Origin: Myxococcus stipitatus
GTDB lineage: Bacteria > Myxococcota > Myxococcia > Myxococcales > Myxococcaceae
DNA: 64,000 bases
Assembly: GCF_038561935.1 (NCBI RefSeq)
Contig: NZ_CP102770.1
Span: 1-64,000 of the forward strand
Direction of reading: 5' to 3'
Shown: piece after piece, positions 53,595 to 63,197 of the stretch
Layout: every line of letters starts with the position of its first letter
How positions within the stretch are numbered: the first letter of the stretch is position 1
Made by a program: the position numbers and the translations under genes
Notes under the pieces: generated by a model
What the model was told of the DNA's origin: nothing
The model's input: the letters and a program-made list of their open reading frames with translations, nothing else
Databases searched by the model: none

Positions 53595-54164
53595 TCAGGC
53601 GGTGGCGGCGGCCCGCTCGGCGCGGCGGTGCATGCGAGAGCGCAAGGCGAGCCAGGTGGTGAAGATGAGCAGCGCCACGCCCACGCCGGTGAAGGCGCCG
53701 CCCACGCGCAGGGAGGAGCGCCGGTCATCGCGCGTCACTTCGAGCGCCTCCGCGCTGGGTGAGGCGAGGAAGCGCTCCACCTGTTCCTTCACGGCGAGGG
53801 CTTCGCGCTCCTCGGTGGCCCACTGGGCGAAGAGGGGGAACTTCCCCTGGGTCGTCTCCAGCTCCGGGCGGTAGATGGGGACGGACTTGCGGCGGGCGCT
53901 GCGGCTGCGCTCCAGCTTCACGGACTGGATGGCGTCGAGGGGCAGCTTCGCGACCTCCTCGCGGGTCAGCCAGCCGGAGCGGGTGAGGGTGCAGGGGCCG
54001 CCCGCGTCGCAGCGGAAGTCCATGCGGGACTTCCCATCGAGGAGCCACAGGCCGAGCACCAGGAAGGGCACGGCCAGGATGAAGAAGGCCACGGCCCCGA
54101 TGGCGGTGGAGCGGCTGGCGAGGGGCTTGTCGTCGTCGGAAGGGGCGGGGATGGGCTCGCTCAC
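53595..54164 (-). CDS. Two-span membrane protein, unknown
   Basis: Protein of 189 aa. Hydrophobic segments near 20-45 (STAIGAVAFFILAVPFLVLGLWLL) and 155-175 (VGVALLIFTTWLALRS). The segment between (about 48-150) is hydrophilic, with DFRCDAGGPCTLTRSGW and a helical stretch AVKEQVERFLASPSAEALEV, and probably faces the periplasm if the N terminus is cytoplasmic. A basic tail follows. The family is not recognised. Stop and the next gene's ATG on the same strand are about 60 bases apart. Confidence 0.6.
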   Translation of the reverse strand: MSEPIPAPSDDDKPLASRSTAIGAVAFFILAVPFLVLGLWLLDGKSRMDFRCDAGGPCTLTRSGWLTREEVAKLPLDAIQSVKLERSRSARRKSVPIYRPELETTQGKFPLFAQWATEEREALAVKEQVERFLASPSAEALEVTRDDRRSSLRVGGAFTGVGVALLIFTTWLALRSRMHRRAERAAATA

Positions 54165-54410
54165 GAAGTCTGCTCATAGACCCGTGGGGCCCGGGCTGGC
54201 AGCGGTTTCGTCAGCGGTGGAGTCCCCAGGCAAAGCCGGGTGTCGGCTTCAATAAGTTCAGGGACTTGGGGCGCGGCGCGGCCGGAGGCTCCATGGGGAG
54301 CGGACGACCATGCGCCGCGCGCCTCCCATCCCCGCGCCCTGGTGTCTCCGCTTCATGGTGAACACCTCAACAACCAGGCACAGGGCACTCGAGCAAGGCA
54401 GGAGCCGCGC

Positions 54411-55499
54411 ATGAAGGCCGTCGCTGTCTTTCCTGGGAAGAAGCAGGTGCGCGTCATCGACGCGCCGGAACCCGAGCTCCAGGCGCCGACCCAGGTGAAG
54501 GTGCGCACCCACGAAGTGGGCGTGTGCGGCACCGACAAGGACATCGTCTCCTTCACCTACGGCACACCGCCTCCGGGCCTCGACTACCTCATCCTCGGAC
54601 ATGAGTGTCTGGGGGAAGTCGTGGAGGTCGGCCCCGCCGTCCAGGGACTCCAGAAGGGCGACTGGGTGGTGCCTCGTGTGCGCAGGCCTTGCCCGCACGC
54701 CATCTGTCCCGCATGCCGGGCCGGACACCCCGACTTCTGCATCACCGGTGACTTCACCGAGCGCGGCATCAAGCAAGCCCCCGGCTTCTGCTCGGAGCAC
54801 TTCGTGGAGGACGTGGCCTATCTCCACCGTGTCGCCACCGAGTTGCATGACGTCGCCGTGCTCACCGAGCCCCTCACCATCGCGGAGAAGGCGCTGCGTC
54901 AGCTCGACGTCATCCAGGAGCGCCTGCCGTGGAGGCCCGTGCCCGGGCGCGCCGTGGTCCTGGGCGCGGGGCCCGTGGGTCAGCTCGGTGTCCTCGCGTT
55001 GCTGCGCCGAGGCTTCGCCACCACCGTCTACTCGCACAGCCGGAAGCCCAACGTGAAGGCCGAGGCCGCGGAGGCCGTGGGCGCGCCCTACCTCTCCACG
55101 CAGGACACCTCGCCCGAGGCGCTGGTCCGCACGGCGGGAGCCCCCGACGTCATCTACGAGGCCGCCGGCACCGCGAAGGCCGCCTTCGAGGCGCTGAAGG
55201 CCCTGTCACCCAATGGCGTCTTCATCTTCACGGGGGTGCCGTCGAGGTCCGAACAGATGTCCCTGGGGGGCGATGACTTCCTCAAGCAGCTCGTGTTGAA
55301 CAACCAGGTCCTGCTGGGCACGGTGAACGCGGCGGCCTCGGACTTCGATGCGGCGCTGGAGGACCTGGCCCGCTTCCGTGCGCGGTGGCCAGGGGGACTC
55401 GAGCGGCTCATCACCGCGCGCCATCCCCCGGAATCCTTCTTCGACGTGGTGACGGGCAAGGCAGGCGGCGGCATCAAGCACGTCATCACCTTCACCTGA
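54411..55499 (+). CDS. Glucose 1-dehydrogenase-type zinc dehydrogenase
   Basis: NAD(P)-dependent medium-chain dehydrogenase of 362 aa in the glucose dehydrogenase group. It oxidizes glucose to gluconolactone in relatives. Catalytic zinc ligands are visible: Cys39 in VGVCGTD, His64 and Glu65 in ILGHECLGE, and Glu153 in LTEPLTI; structural zinc Cys at 94, 99, 102 and 110 (CPHAICPACRAGHPDFC). The Rossmann motif is VVLGAGPVGQLG (183-194). The ATG at 54411 follows AGGAG. It starts a plus-strand run with GH15 and a beta-propeller, suggesting sugar oxidation. Confidence 0.9.
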   Translation: MKAVAVFPGKKQVRVIDAPEPELQAPTQVKVRTHEVGVCGTDKDIVSFTYGTPPPGLDYLILGHECLGEVVEVGPAVQGLQKGDWVVPRVRRPCPHAICPACRAGHPDFCITGDFTERGIKQAPGFCSEHFVEDVAYLHRVATELHDVAVLTEPLTIAEKALRQLDVIQERLPWRPVPGRAVVLGAGPVGQLGVLALLRRGFATTVYSHSRKPNVKAEAAEAVGAPYLSTQDTSPEALVRTAGAPDVIYEAAGTAKAAFEALKALSPNGVFIFTGVPSRSEQMSLGGDDFLKQLVLNNQVLLGTVNAAASDFDAALEDLARFRARWPGGLERLITARHPPESFFDVVTGKAGGGIKHVITFT

Positions 55500-55511
55500 G
55501 GCGAGGTGCGT

Positions 55512-57368
55512 ATGGGGGTTGGCAGACAGGCGGCGGCGGGGGGCTCCGTGCCCATCGAGGACCACGGCATCATCGGCGACCTGCGCACGGTGGCGCTCGT
55601 GGGGAACGAGGGGACCATCGACTGGCTGTGCTACCCGCACTTCGACAGCCCCAGCGTCTTCGCCGCGCTGCTGGACCCGCAGAAGGGTGGCCACTGGCGC
55701 ATCCACCCCAAGCCGGACGGCGTCCTCAACAAGCAGTTCTACTGGCCGGACACCAACGTGCTGGTGACGCGCTTCTACACGGCCGACGGCGTGGGAGAGC
55801 TCATCGACTTCATGCCCATGAACAAGCGGGGCGAGAAGGAGACGCGAGAGGTGCTCCGGCGCGTGCGCGTGGTGCGCGGTGAGATGGCCTTCGAGATGGA
55901 GTGCCTCCCCGCCTTCAACTACGCCCGGGACGAGCACAAGACACACCTCATCTCCGGAGGCGCCGCCTTCGAGTCCGACAAGCTCCAGCTCACGCTGGCC
56001 TCCTCGCTGCCCCTGCGGCGCGTGGAGCGCGGTGTCGCCGCGAGCTTCGTGCTGCGCGAGAACCAGTCCGCCGTCTTCACCTTGCGCGAGGGCATGCGCC
56101 TGTCGTGCGAGGACCTGGTGCACAGCCACGACTCCGCGGAGGCGCTCTTCCGGGACACCGTGGAGTACTGGCGCCACTGGCTGTCGGGCTGTCAGTACAC
56201 GGGGCGGTGGCGGGAGACGGTGCAGCGCTCCGCGCTGGCGCTGAAGCTGATGACGTTCTCCCCCACGGGCGCCATCGTCGCGGCCCCCACGTGCAGCCTC
56301 CCCGAGTCACCCGGTGGCACCCGTAACTGGGACTACCGCTACTGCTGGCTGCGGGACGCGGCCTTCACCGTCTACGCCTTCATCCGCATCGGCTTCAGGA
56401 AGGAGGCCGCGGCCTTCATGCAGTGGGTGGAGGCGCGCTGCGCGGAGCAGGGCGACGGGCCGCTGCCGCTGATGTTCTCCCTGGATGGGAGCCCGGTGCC
56501 GGAGGAGGTGGAGCTGTCGCACCTGATGGGGTACGGCGGCGCGCGGCCCGTGCGCATCGGCAACGCGGCGGCGGACCAGCTCCAGCTCGACATCTACGGC
56601 GAGCTGATGGACTCGGTGTACCTGTCCAACAAGTACGCGGCCCCCATCTCCTTCGACTTCTGGCGGCACCTGCGCCGGCTGGTGGATTGGGTGTGTGAGC
56701 ACTGGAACGAGCCGGACGAGGGCATCTGGGAGGTGCGCGGCGGACGGCGGCACTTCGTGTACTCGAAGCTCATGTGCTGGGTCGCGGTGGACCGGGCCAT
56801 CCGTCTGGCCGACAAGCGCAGCTTCCCCGCGGACCGGCCCCGGTGGCTGGCCGTGCGAGACACCATCTTCGAGAGCATCATGGCCAGAGGCTGGAGCGAG
56901 GAGCGCGGCTCCTTCATCCAGGCCTATGGCAAGGACACGCTGGACGCGGCGAACCTCCTCATGCCGCTGGTGTTCTTCCTCTCGCCGGTGGACCCGAGGA
57001 TGCTGTCCACGCTGGACCACATGCGTCAGCCCCCGTCGAAGGGCGGGCTCACGTCGGACGGATTGGTGTTCCGCTACGACGTGGAGGCGACGCTGGACGG
57101 CATCCCCGGCAGCGAGGGCACCTTCAACCTCTGCAGCTTCTGGTTGGTGGAGGCCATGACGCGGGCGAACCAGGCGCGGCCGGACCTGCTGGAGGAGGCC
57201 CGGCTCACCTTCGAGCGGATGCTGGGCTACGCCAACCACGTGGGCCTGTACGCGGAGCAGACGGGCATGTCCGGCGAGTCGTTGGGCAACTTCCCCCAGG
57301 CGCTCACCCACCTGTCGCTCATCAGCGCCGCGTACAACCTGGACCGGACGCTGGGCCGCAAGGACTGA
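55512..57368 (+). CDS. GH15 family glucoamylase/trehalase-like hydrolase
   Basis: Glycoside hydrolase family 15 protein of about 618 aa, probably releasing glucose from alpha-glucans or trehalose. The N-terminal beta domain runs about 1-235; the (alpha/alpha)6 barrel follows. Family features: [20 protein letters not shown] at the start, [16 protein letters not shown] near 271, and the catalytic Glu region [16 protein letters not shown] near 535, with [13 protein letters not shown] near the end. No signal peptide, so cytoplasmic. ATG 55512 follows GAGG with 5 bases; GTG 55506 is possible. It lies 12 bases after the dehydrogenase stop. Confidence 0.92.
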   Translation: MGVGRQAAAGGSVPIEDHGIIGDLRTVALVGNEGTIDWLCYPHFDSPSVFAALLDPQKGGHWRIHPKPDGVLNKQFYWPDTNVLVTRFYTADGVGELIDFMPMNKRGEKETREVLRRVRVVRGEMAFEMECLPAFNYARDEHKTHLISGGAAFESDKLQLTLASSLPLRRVERGVAASFVLRENQSAVFTLREGMRLSCEDLVHSHDSAEALFRDTVEYWRHWLSGCQYTGRWRETVQRSALALKLMTFSPTGAIVAAPTCSLPESPGGTRNWDYRYCWLRDAAFTVYAFIRIGFRKEAAAFMQWVEARCAEQGDGPLPLMFSLDGSPVPEEVELSHLMGYGGARPVRIGNAAADQLQLDIYGELMDSVYLSNKYAAPISFDFWRHLRRLVDWVCEHWNEPDEGIWEVRGGRRHFVYSKLMCWVAVDRAIRLADKRSFPADRPRWLAVRDTIFESIMARGWSEERGSFIQAYGKDTLDAANLLMPLVFFLSPVDPRMLSTLDHMRQPPSKGGLTSDGLVFRYDVEATLDGIPGSEGTFNLCSFWLVEAMTRANQARPDLLEEARLTFERMLGYANHVGLYAEQTGMSGESLGNFPQALTHLSLISAAYNLDRTLGRKD

Positions 57369-57470
57369 CGACTCCGACGCGTGGAGATGGAACCACTCGT
57401 CCGCGGCATCCGTATTGAGGGAGAGTGAGCCTTCACCGTCCCCGGTGGGCTCACCTTCCCTGTCCACGTC

Positions 57471-58658
57471 ATGGCCGCTTCCGAGCTCCCTTTCCCCATG
57501 TCGCCTCCTCCGCCTGGTGCTCGCCTCGCCCGGGTCTTCAAGGTCGTCCTCGCCGTGGTGGGCGTGCTGGCGCTCGTGGTGGTGGGCGTGCGCCTGCGCT
57601 ACGGAGGGGGTGAGCCCTACCCGGACGTCACGGGCATGCCCCTGTTGCCGGACAGCGCGCTCGAAGAGGTGGTGCGCAGCGCGGAGCCCATCGGCAACGT
57701 GGCGGTGTCCTCGACGGGGCGGCTGTTCTACACGCTCCATCCGGAGAGCCGTCCTCCGGGGGCGAAGCTGTGGGAGTGGGTGGACGGCAAGGCCGTGCCG
57801 TTCCCCGCCGAGACACTCCAGAAGCGGCTCTTCGACACGGTGCTCGGCGTCACCATCGACCGGCGGGACTGGCTCTGGGTCATCGACCATGGCAACCACG
57901 GCATGGGTGTCCCCCGGCTGCTCGCGTTCGAGCTGTCCACGGGGCACCTCGCGCACGAGTTCGACTTCCCGCCGCAGGTGGCTCCGCCGGGCTCGTTCCT
58001 CCAGGACCTGCGGGTCGATGCGAAGGGCGAGACGGTGTTCATCGCCGACGTGGGCTTCTGGCGGCGCTCTCCGGCGCTCGTCGTCTACGACGTGGCGAAG
58101 AAGCAGGCGCGGCGCGTGCTGGAGAAGCACGAGTCCGTCTTCCCTCGGGACTTCATCATCCGCAGCCCGCTCAAGGACATGGTGTTCTTCGGCGGGGTGG
58201 CCGCGCTGAAGTGCGGCGTGGATGGCATCGCGCTGGACCCGTCGGACGAGTGGCTGTGGTTCGCCGCGATGAGCCACGACACGATGTATCGCGTGCGCAC
58301 CGCGGACCTGAGGGACACGTCGCTCGACGACGCGGCGCTGGCGCAGCGGATTCAAGCGGTGGGCCGCAAGCCGCTCAACGACGGCCTCAGCGCGGACACG
58401 GCGGGCAACGTGCTGATGACGGACGTGGAGCACGGGGCCGTGCTGCGCATGTCTCCGGAGGGCCGGCTGGAGACGCTGGTGAAGTCTCCGCGCATCCGCT
58501 GGGCGGACGCCCTCAACCACGGGCCGGACGGCTGGCTCTACGTGGCGGACAGCGCGCTGCCTCACGCGATGCTCCAGTCCCGCGAGCACATCCAGGCGAA
58601 CGGGCCCTACTTCATCTGGCGCTTCAAGCCCGGCATCGGCGGCATCGCGGGCATGTGA
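57471..58658 (+). CDS. Royal-jelly/Yellow-type beta-propeller protein, membrane-anchored
   Basis: Protein of 395 aa. A hydrophobic segment at about 23-41 (VFKVVLAVVGVLALVVVGV) anchors it, with the rest outside the cytoplasm. The remainder is a six-bladed propeller like the major royal jelly protein/Yellow family: IGNVAVSSTGRLFYTLHPES, DHGNHGMGVPRLLAFELSTG, FIADVGFWRRSPALVVYD and WADALNHGPDGWLYVADSAL, the last strongly family-typical. Related propellers such as SMP-30 hydrolyse gluconolactone, but the family includes non-enzymes, so a lactonase role is inference. The start may be ATG 57498. Confidence 0.82.
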   Translation: MAASELPFPMSPPPPGARLARVFKVVLAVVGVLALVVVGVRLRYGGGEPYPDVTGMPLLPDSALEEVVRSAEPIGNVAVSSTGRLFYTLHPESRPPGAKLWEWVDGKAVPFPAETLQKRLFDTVLGVTIDRRDWLWVIDHGNHGMGVPRLLAFELSTGHLAHEFDFPPQVAPPGSFLQDLRVDAKGETVFIADVGFWRRSPALVVYDVAKKQARRVLEKHESVFPRDFIIRSPLKDMVFFGGVAALKCGVDGIALDPSDEWLWFAAMSHDTMYRVRTADLRDTSLDDAALAQRIQAVGRKPLNDGLSADTAGNVLMTDVEHGAVLRMSPEGRLETLVKSPRIRWADALNHGPDGWLYVADSALPHAMLQSREHIQANGPYFIWRFKPGIGGIAGM

Positions 58659-58724
58659 GGCGCAAGGCCGTGTCAGCCGTTTTCTCCCGCCGCCGTCCGG
58701 CCGCGCACGAAGGAGGACTCGGTC

Positions 58725-59249
58725 ATGGGAGATCCACGCAATCCCAAGCGGGCCCACGAGCAGTGGAACCCGGAGCGGCTGCGCATCGGTGAAGCGGAGG
58801 TGAGGGCCCTGGCGCCGTGGGTGACGGTGTCCGGGGGATGGGCGTGGCACTTCATGGCCCCGCCCCACGCGGACGAGGAGCTGAAGCGGTTCCACGACCA
58901 CAAGGACGTGGACCTCTTCGTGGAGCCCGCGCGCTTCCCGGAGCTGATGGCGGTGCTCACCGCGCGCGGCTACCACCGCATCTGGACGCGCTTCGACGCG
59001 ACGAGCACCCACTTCTACCGCTACGCGCGGCACGACGTGGGTGGCAAGGTCCTCCTGGATGTCTTCGTGCGGAGCGTGCCGTCGGTGGAGGCGGCGGGGG
59101 TGCGCGTGGTGGACCCGGCCACGCTGCTCACCTTCTACGGCGACATCCACGCCACGGATGATTGTGTCTCCGTGCTCGCCGCCCGCACGTTGCTCTCCCG
59201 AGGTGTGAGTCCCCTGGGCCGGAGGGAGCTCGTCACGCGGCCTTCGTGA
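58725..59249 (+). CDS. Nucleotidyltransferase-fold-like protein
   Basis: Soluble protein of 174 aa. It has a pattern like minimal nucleotidyltransferases: VSGGWAWHFMAPPH, then HDHKDVDLFVEPARFPELM (with D-x-D), and a helix/strand LTARGYHRIWTRFDAT, followed by GKVLLDVFVRSVPSV (third acidic strand). The order GGW...DxD...D suits antibiotic nucleotidyltransferase or AbiEii-like folds. No partner antitoxin is adjacent. ATG 58725 has GGAGG in front (AAGGAGGACTCGGTC). The function is unproven and could be a fold-only match. Confidence 0.55.
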   Translation: MGDPRNPKRAHEQWNPERLRIGEAEVRALAPWVTVSGGWAWHFMAPPHADEELKRFHDHKDVDLFVEPARFPELMAVLTARGYHRIWTRFDATSTHFYRYARHDVGGKVLLDVFVRSVPSVEAAGVRVVDPATLLTFYGDIHATDDCVSVLAARTLLSRGVSPLGRRELVTRPS

Positions 59250-59369
59250 GGAGGGCTCACCCGGGGTGAGAAGGCCCCGGGGGGCTCGAGGATTCCGGCG
59301 CGGCTTTGCTCCGCGCGCCGCCCGGAGTCCTCTACAGTCGGCCTTCCCCCACTCCTCACGCTCCAGGCC

Positions 59370-60488
59370 ATGGCCGATTTGAGACCCGCCTTCTTCCGCC
59401 TCGCTGTCCGCGTGGACGCCCACTACGACGCCGTGAGCCGGAGCCTCCGCCGTTGGTTGGGCATCGCCCCGCCGCTGCGCATCGTTCCCTATCGCGGCCA
59501 CGGCACGCCGGAGCGCGCGCTCATCAAGGCGCGGGTGATGGAGGACCGGCGCATCCGTCCCCGGCGGCACCGCCACACGCTGTGGAGCAGCGCGGTGGCC
59601 TCCTACAAGCGCTACATGACGCGCGAAATCCCGGGCGCGCACGTGGCGGTGCGCTGGGGGGACAAGCGCTGGGAGGGGACCACCGACGAGGAGGGCTTCC
59701 TGGAGCTGTGGGTGGCGCCGCCGGAGGGCGTGGGCTCGGGGTGGCACGAGGTGGAGCTGGAGCTGCTCTCACCGGAGCCGGAGGGCGTGCCTCGCGTGGT
59801 GGCCCCGGTGCGGGTGGCCGGCACGGGCGCGCGCTACGGCGTCATCAGCGACATCGACGACACCGTCATCGTCACGGGCGTCACGGACCTCTTCAAGCGC
59901 GCGTGGGCCCTCTTCCTCACCGAGCACCGCGTGCGCCTGCCCTTCCCGGGCGTGGATGCCTTCTACGCGGCGCTCCAGGCGGGCGCGGAAGGGGACGCGG
60001 ACAACCCCATCTTCTACGTCTCCAGCAGCCCGTGGAACCTGTACGAGCACCTGGACGAGTTCCTCGCCCTGCACCACATCCCCATGGGGCCGCTGCTGCT
60101 GCGCGACTGGGGCCTGTCCAGCCAGGGCTTCGCGCCCGGCGGCGGCCATGGGCACAAGCTCCAGAAGATTCGCGGCCTGCTCCAGGACCTGCCGCACCTG
60201 CCCTTCATCCTCATCGGCGACAGCGGGCAGGAGGACGCCGAGCACTACCGCACCATCGTCCGCGAGTTCCCCGGCCGCATCCTCTGCGTCTACATCCGCA
60301 ACGTGCCCGGACGCGCGGGCCGGGCCCAGGAGCTGGAGCACATCGCCCGGGACGTTCGCGAGGCGGGCAGCCAACTGCTGGCCGTGGACGACACCACCAC
60401 CGCCGCGCGGCACGCCGCCCAGGCCGGGTGGATTCAGTGGAAGGAGGTCCGCGAGGTGGAGGCCCACCGCCGCGACGACGCCCCGTGA
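59370..60488 (+). CDS. App1-type phosphatidate phosphatase (DUF2183)
   Basis: Protein of 372 aa in the App1/DUF2183 family of HAD-like phosphatidate phosphatases. The domain (about 150-330) carries GVISDIDDTVIVTG with the catalytic DxDxT, PIFYVSSSPWNLYEHL, then KIRGLLQDLPHLPFILIGDS (motif III/IV) with the trailing GQEDAEHYRTIVREFPG. The N-terminal about 130 residues are a beta domain with VMEDRRIRPRRHRHT. It probably dephosphorylates phosphatidate at the membrane. The ATG is at 59370. A hairpin follows the stop. Confidence 0.88.
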   Translation: MADLRPAFFRLAVRVDAHYDAVSRSLRRWLGIAPPLRIVPYRGHGTPERALIKARVMEDRRIRPRRHRHTLWSSAVASYKRYMTREIPGAHVAVRWGDKRWEGTTDEEGFLELWVAPPEGVGSGWHEVELELLSPEPEGVPRVVAPVRVAGTGARYGVISDIDDTVIVTGVTDLFKRAWALFLTEHRVRLPFPGVDAFYAALQAGAEGDADNPIFYVSSSPWNLYEHLDEFLALHHIPMGPLLLRDWGLSSQGFAPGGGHGHKLQKIRGLLQDLPHLPFILIGDSGQEDAEHYRTIVREFPGRILCVYIRNVPGRAGRAQELEHIARDVREAGSQLLAVDDTTTAARHAAQAGWIQWKEVREVEAHRRDDAP

Positions 60489-60492
60489 GGCA

Positions 60493-60510
60493 CCTGCCCT
60501 GAAGGGCAGG
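60493..60510 (+). terminator. Short hairpin after App1 gene
   Basis: CCTGCCC (60493-60499), loop TGAA, GGGCAGG (60504-60510), 4 bases after the App1 stop, followed by an A-rich GAAATTC stretch. A short intrinsic-type terminator without a T-run on the plus strand. Confidence 0.55.
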
Positions 60511-60852
60511 GAAATTCAGGCTGGATGTAAATTACGAGAAAGGCTTGAATTCAAACCTCCAGTTGTGGCACAGGCGCCCTGGTTTTTCTGGGCTGTCTGC
60601 TGTTCCAACGCCCCTCGGGGGGGAAGTGAGTCGCGCGTGGCCAGCTGGTGCATCCGTTTCGCAGGGCGCTCTCCCCGGTGGTCCCGGGTGCGGGGGACGG
60701 ACCGGACTCCCCGCCTCTTCCAGCGGGTGTGCTCGCCGCCCCGGGCGCGGCCTCGGCCTTTGTGCCGGCTGCCGCGCCGCAAGGCCGCGTGCTCGTGGTG
60801 GACGGCGCGGCCCTCGTCGGTGCACTGACGGCGGACCGTCGGCGCCCCGGGC
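60511..60852. other. Convergent gap with an A+T-rich patch
   Basis: About 340 bases between convergent App1 and polyphosphate kinase genes. Near 60515-60560 the sequence is A+T-rich, with the near-perfect palindrome at 60541-60558 (AGG..TTGAATTCAA..CCT). A small hairpin GACGG/CCGTC near 60826-60840 may terminate the ppk transcript. No gene is convincing. Confidence 0.4.
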
Positions 60853-63015
60853 TCAGGGGAGCGGGCGGCCCCCCTGGAACTGGGCGTGCCGGTTGGCGCG
60901 CTCCATGAGCTCCCCCTGGGCCCAGCGCTTGTCTCCGTGCGAGGGAGGGGACAGGCGGCGCCAGGTGCCATCCGACTGGAGCTCCCAGGCGTGGGTGTTG
61001 TCGGCCAGGTTCCGGTCCAGCGTGTCGCGCACCTGTGAAATCAGCCCCGCGTCCTCCACCGGCGCCAGGATTTCCACCCGGTGGTCCAGGTTGCGAGGCA
61101 TCAGGTCCGCGGAGCCGATGTAGCAGCGCACCTCCGTGCCGCACTCGAAGAGGTAGACGCGTGCGTGCTCCAGGAAGCGGCCCAGCGTGGACACCACCCG
61201 GATGTTGTCGGACACGCCGGGGACCCCCGGGCGCAGACAGCAGATGCCTCGCACGTTGAGCTCCACCTTCACGCCCGCGCGGGACGCGTCGTAGAGGGCG
61301 CGGATGATGGCCGGGTCCACCAGCGCGTTCATCTTCATCTGGATGCGCGACGGGCGCTCCAGCGTGTGCGCGACGACGGTGCGCTTGATGTGCTCCAGCA
61401 AGCCCTCGCGCATGGTGAGGGGGGCCACCAGCAGCTTGCGGAAGCTCTTGGGGCGGCCGAAGCCCGTCAGGTAGTTGAACAGGTCCGCCACGTCCGCGCC
61501 GATGTCCGGGTCCGTGGTGAACAGGCCCATGTCCGTGTAGAGGCGCGCCGTCTTCGGGTTGTAGTTGCCGGTGCCCACGTGCACGTAGTGGCGCACGCGC
61601 TCCCCCTCGCGCCGGACGATGAGGATGGCCTTCGCGTGTGTCTTCAGCGAGGGGATGCCGTAGACGACGTGCACGCCCGCTTCTTCCAGCGCGTTGGCCC
61701 ACTTGATGTTGGTGCGCTCGTCGAAGCGGGCCTTGAGCTCCACCATGCACACGGCCTGCTTGCCGTTCTCCGTCGCCGTAATCAGCGCGGGCACCAGCGG
61801 TGAGCTGTCGGAGGTGCGGTACACCGTCTGCTTGATGGCGAGCACGTCCGGGTCCGCCACCGCCTCCGTGACGAAGCGCTCCACCGACGAGCTGAACGAG
61901 TCATAGGGGTGGTGGACCAGGAGGTCGCCCCGCCGCATCGCCGCCATCACCGTGCCGGCCTCGGGCGGCGCGTCCGGGTCCGGCCTCAGCCGAGGCTGCG
62001 ACACGGGCGTCCACGGCGGGTCCTTCAGCTCGGGGAAGCCCGGCGCGAAGGCGATGGACTGCAGGTCGCCCAGCCCCAACAGCCCCTGCTCCTCGTACAC
62101 CTGGCGAGGCTCCAGCCCCAGCGCCTCCACCAGCGGCTCCAGCAGCTTGGGGCTCATGCCCGCCTGGACCTCCAGCCGGATGACGTCGCCGAACCGGCGC
62201 TGGCGCAGTTCCGTCTCCACCGCCTTGAGCAGGTCCTCCGCGTCCTCGGACACGGTGAAGTCCGCGTCCCGCGTCACGCGGAACAGGCTCCAGCTCAGCA
62301 CCTCCATGCCGGGGAACAGGTCCCCCAGGTGCTGGGCGATGACCTCCTCGAGCGGCACGAAGACATGGCCCTTGAGCGGCAGGAAGCGGGGCAGCAGCTC
62401 CTTGGGCACCTTCACCCGGGCCACGCTCTCCTCGTCGGCCTGCGGGTCTCTCAGGAGGACGGCGAGGCTGAGCGACAGGTTGGAGATGTACGGGAAGTGC
62501 CGGCCCAGGCCGATGGCCAGGGGGGTGAGCACGGGAAATATCTGCTCCCGGAAGCGCTGGTCCACCTGGGCGCGCTGCTCGGCGTCCAGGTCCTTGGCGC
62601 TGAGGATGCGCAGGCCCTTCTCCGCGAGCGCGGGCCGCAGGAGCTTCTCGAAGATGGCGCTGTGGCGCTTGCTCTGCTCGAAGATGCCCTCGTGCAGCTT
62701 GTCCAGCGTGGTGCCAGGCGCCGCCCCATCCGGCACCAGCCGGGCCACGCCGCCGCGCACCTGCTCGTGCAGCCGCGCGACCCGAATCATGAAGAACTCG
62801 TCCAGGTTGCGCGCGTAGATGGCGACGAACTTCAGCCGCTCGAGCAGGGGCTCGTCCGACGACTCCGCCAGCTGGAGCACCCGGTCGTTGAAGGCCAGCC
62901 AGGACAGCTCGCGATTGAAGAAGAGCCCTTCATCCATCTCCACCCCCGCTGGAAGGACATCTCGCTCCAAGGGCTTCTGGGTGACGCTGCGTCCGGCAAC
63001 GCCTCGCTTCGCCAT
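60853..63015 (-). CDS. ppk1: Polyphosphate kinase 1
   Basis: Enzyme of 720 aa that makes polyphosphate from ATP through a phospho-histidine. Domain order is N-terminal (MDEGLFFNRELSWLAFNDRV), head, and two phospholipase-D-like C-terminal domains. The catalytic His lies in RHYVHVGTGNYN (near 478), and the second conserved His in SADLMPRNLDHRVEI near 644. The sequence KFVAIYARNLDEFFMIRVARL is also family-typical. Length is close to the usual 690-720. The ATG is at 63015, and it is divergent from a BamE-like gene with a 180-base gap holding a 7-bp hairpin at 63104-63120. Confidence 0.96.
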   Translation of the reverse strand: MAKRGVAGRSVTQKPLERDVLPAGVEMDEGLFFNRELSWLAFNDRVLQLAESSDEPLLERLKFVAIYARNLDEFFMIRVARLHEQVRGGVARLVPDGAAPGTTLDKLHEGIFEQSKRHSAIFEKLLRPALAEKGLRILSAKDLDAEQRAQVDQRFREQIFPVLTPLAIGLGRHFPYISNLSLSLAVLLRDPQADEESVARVKVPKELLPRFLPLKGHVFVPLEEVIAQHLGDLFPGMEVLSWSLFRVTRDADFTVSEDAEDLLKAVETELRQRRFGDVIRLEVQAGMSPKLLEPLVEALGLEPRQVYEEQGLLGLGDLQSIAFAPGFPELKDPPWTPVSQPRLRPDPDAPPEAGTVMAAMRRGDLLVHHPYDSFSSSVERFVTEAVADPDVLAIKQTVYRTSDSSPLVPALITATENGKQAVCMVELKARFDERTNIKWANALEEAGVHVVYGIPSLKTHAKAILIVRREGERVRHYVHVGTGNYNPKTARLYTDMGLFTTDPDIGADVADLFNYLTGFGRPKSFRKLLVAPLTMREGLLEHIKRTVVAHTLERPSRIQMKMNALVDPAIIRALYDASRAGVKVELNVRGICCLRPGVPGVSDNIRVVSTLGRFLEHARVYLFECGTEVRCYIGSADLMPRNLDHRVEILAPVEDAGLISQVRDTLDRNLADNTHAWELQSDGTWRRLSPPSHGDKRWAQGELMERANRHAQFQGGRPLP

Positions 63016-63103
63016 CTTTCGCGACTCCTGGTTTTCCTACCTCGGCGGGGGATGTAGCAGGCCAGCCTCCCGGCGATTGTGAACTTAGACGTCACGAAAG
63101 GAA

Positions 63104-63120
63104 GCCCACCAGGGGTGGGC
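63104..63120. promoter_or_regulatory. Small hairpin in ppk1 divergent region
   Basis: Perfect 7-bp stem GCCCACC (63104-63110) / GGTGGGC (63114-63120) with a 3-base loop, about midway between the starts of the divergent ppk1 and the small membrane protein gene. It may be a regulatory dyad; evidence is the symmetry only. Confidence 0.3.
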
Positions 63121-63197
63121 GCCGCTTGGGAAGTTGCCGAGAGAGCGTTCATGGACATCCCGCGTGGAGTTTCTTGCATCCGCGCTGTTGGAACGGC

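Noticed and set aside
56307..59747. Antisense open frame of 1146 codons on the minus strand
   Set aside because: It covers GH15, the propeller and the nucleotidyltransferase-like gene on the opposite strand. Its composition is dominated by Arg, His, Val and Leu, as expected from the antisense of G+C-rich codons, and no domain is recognisable.
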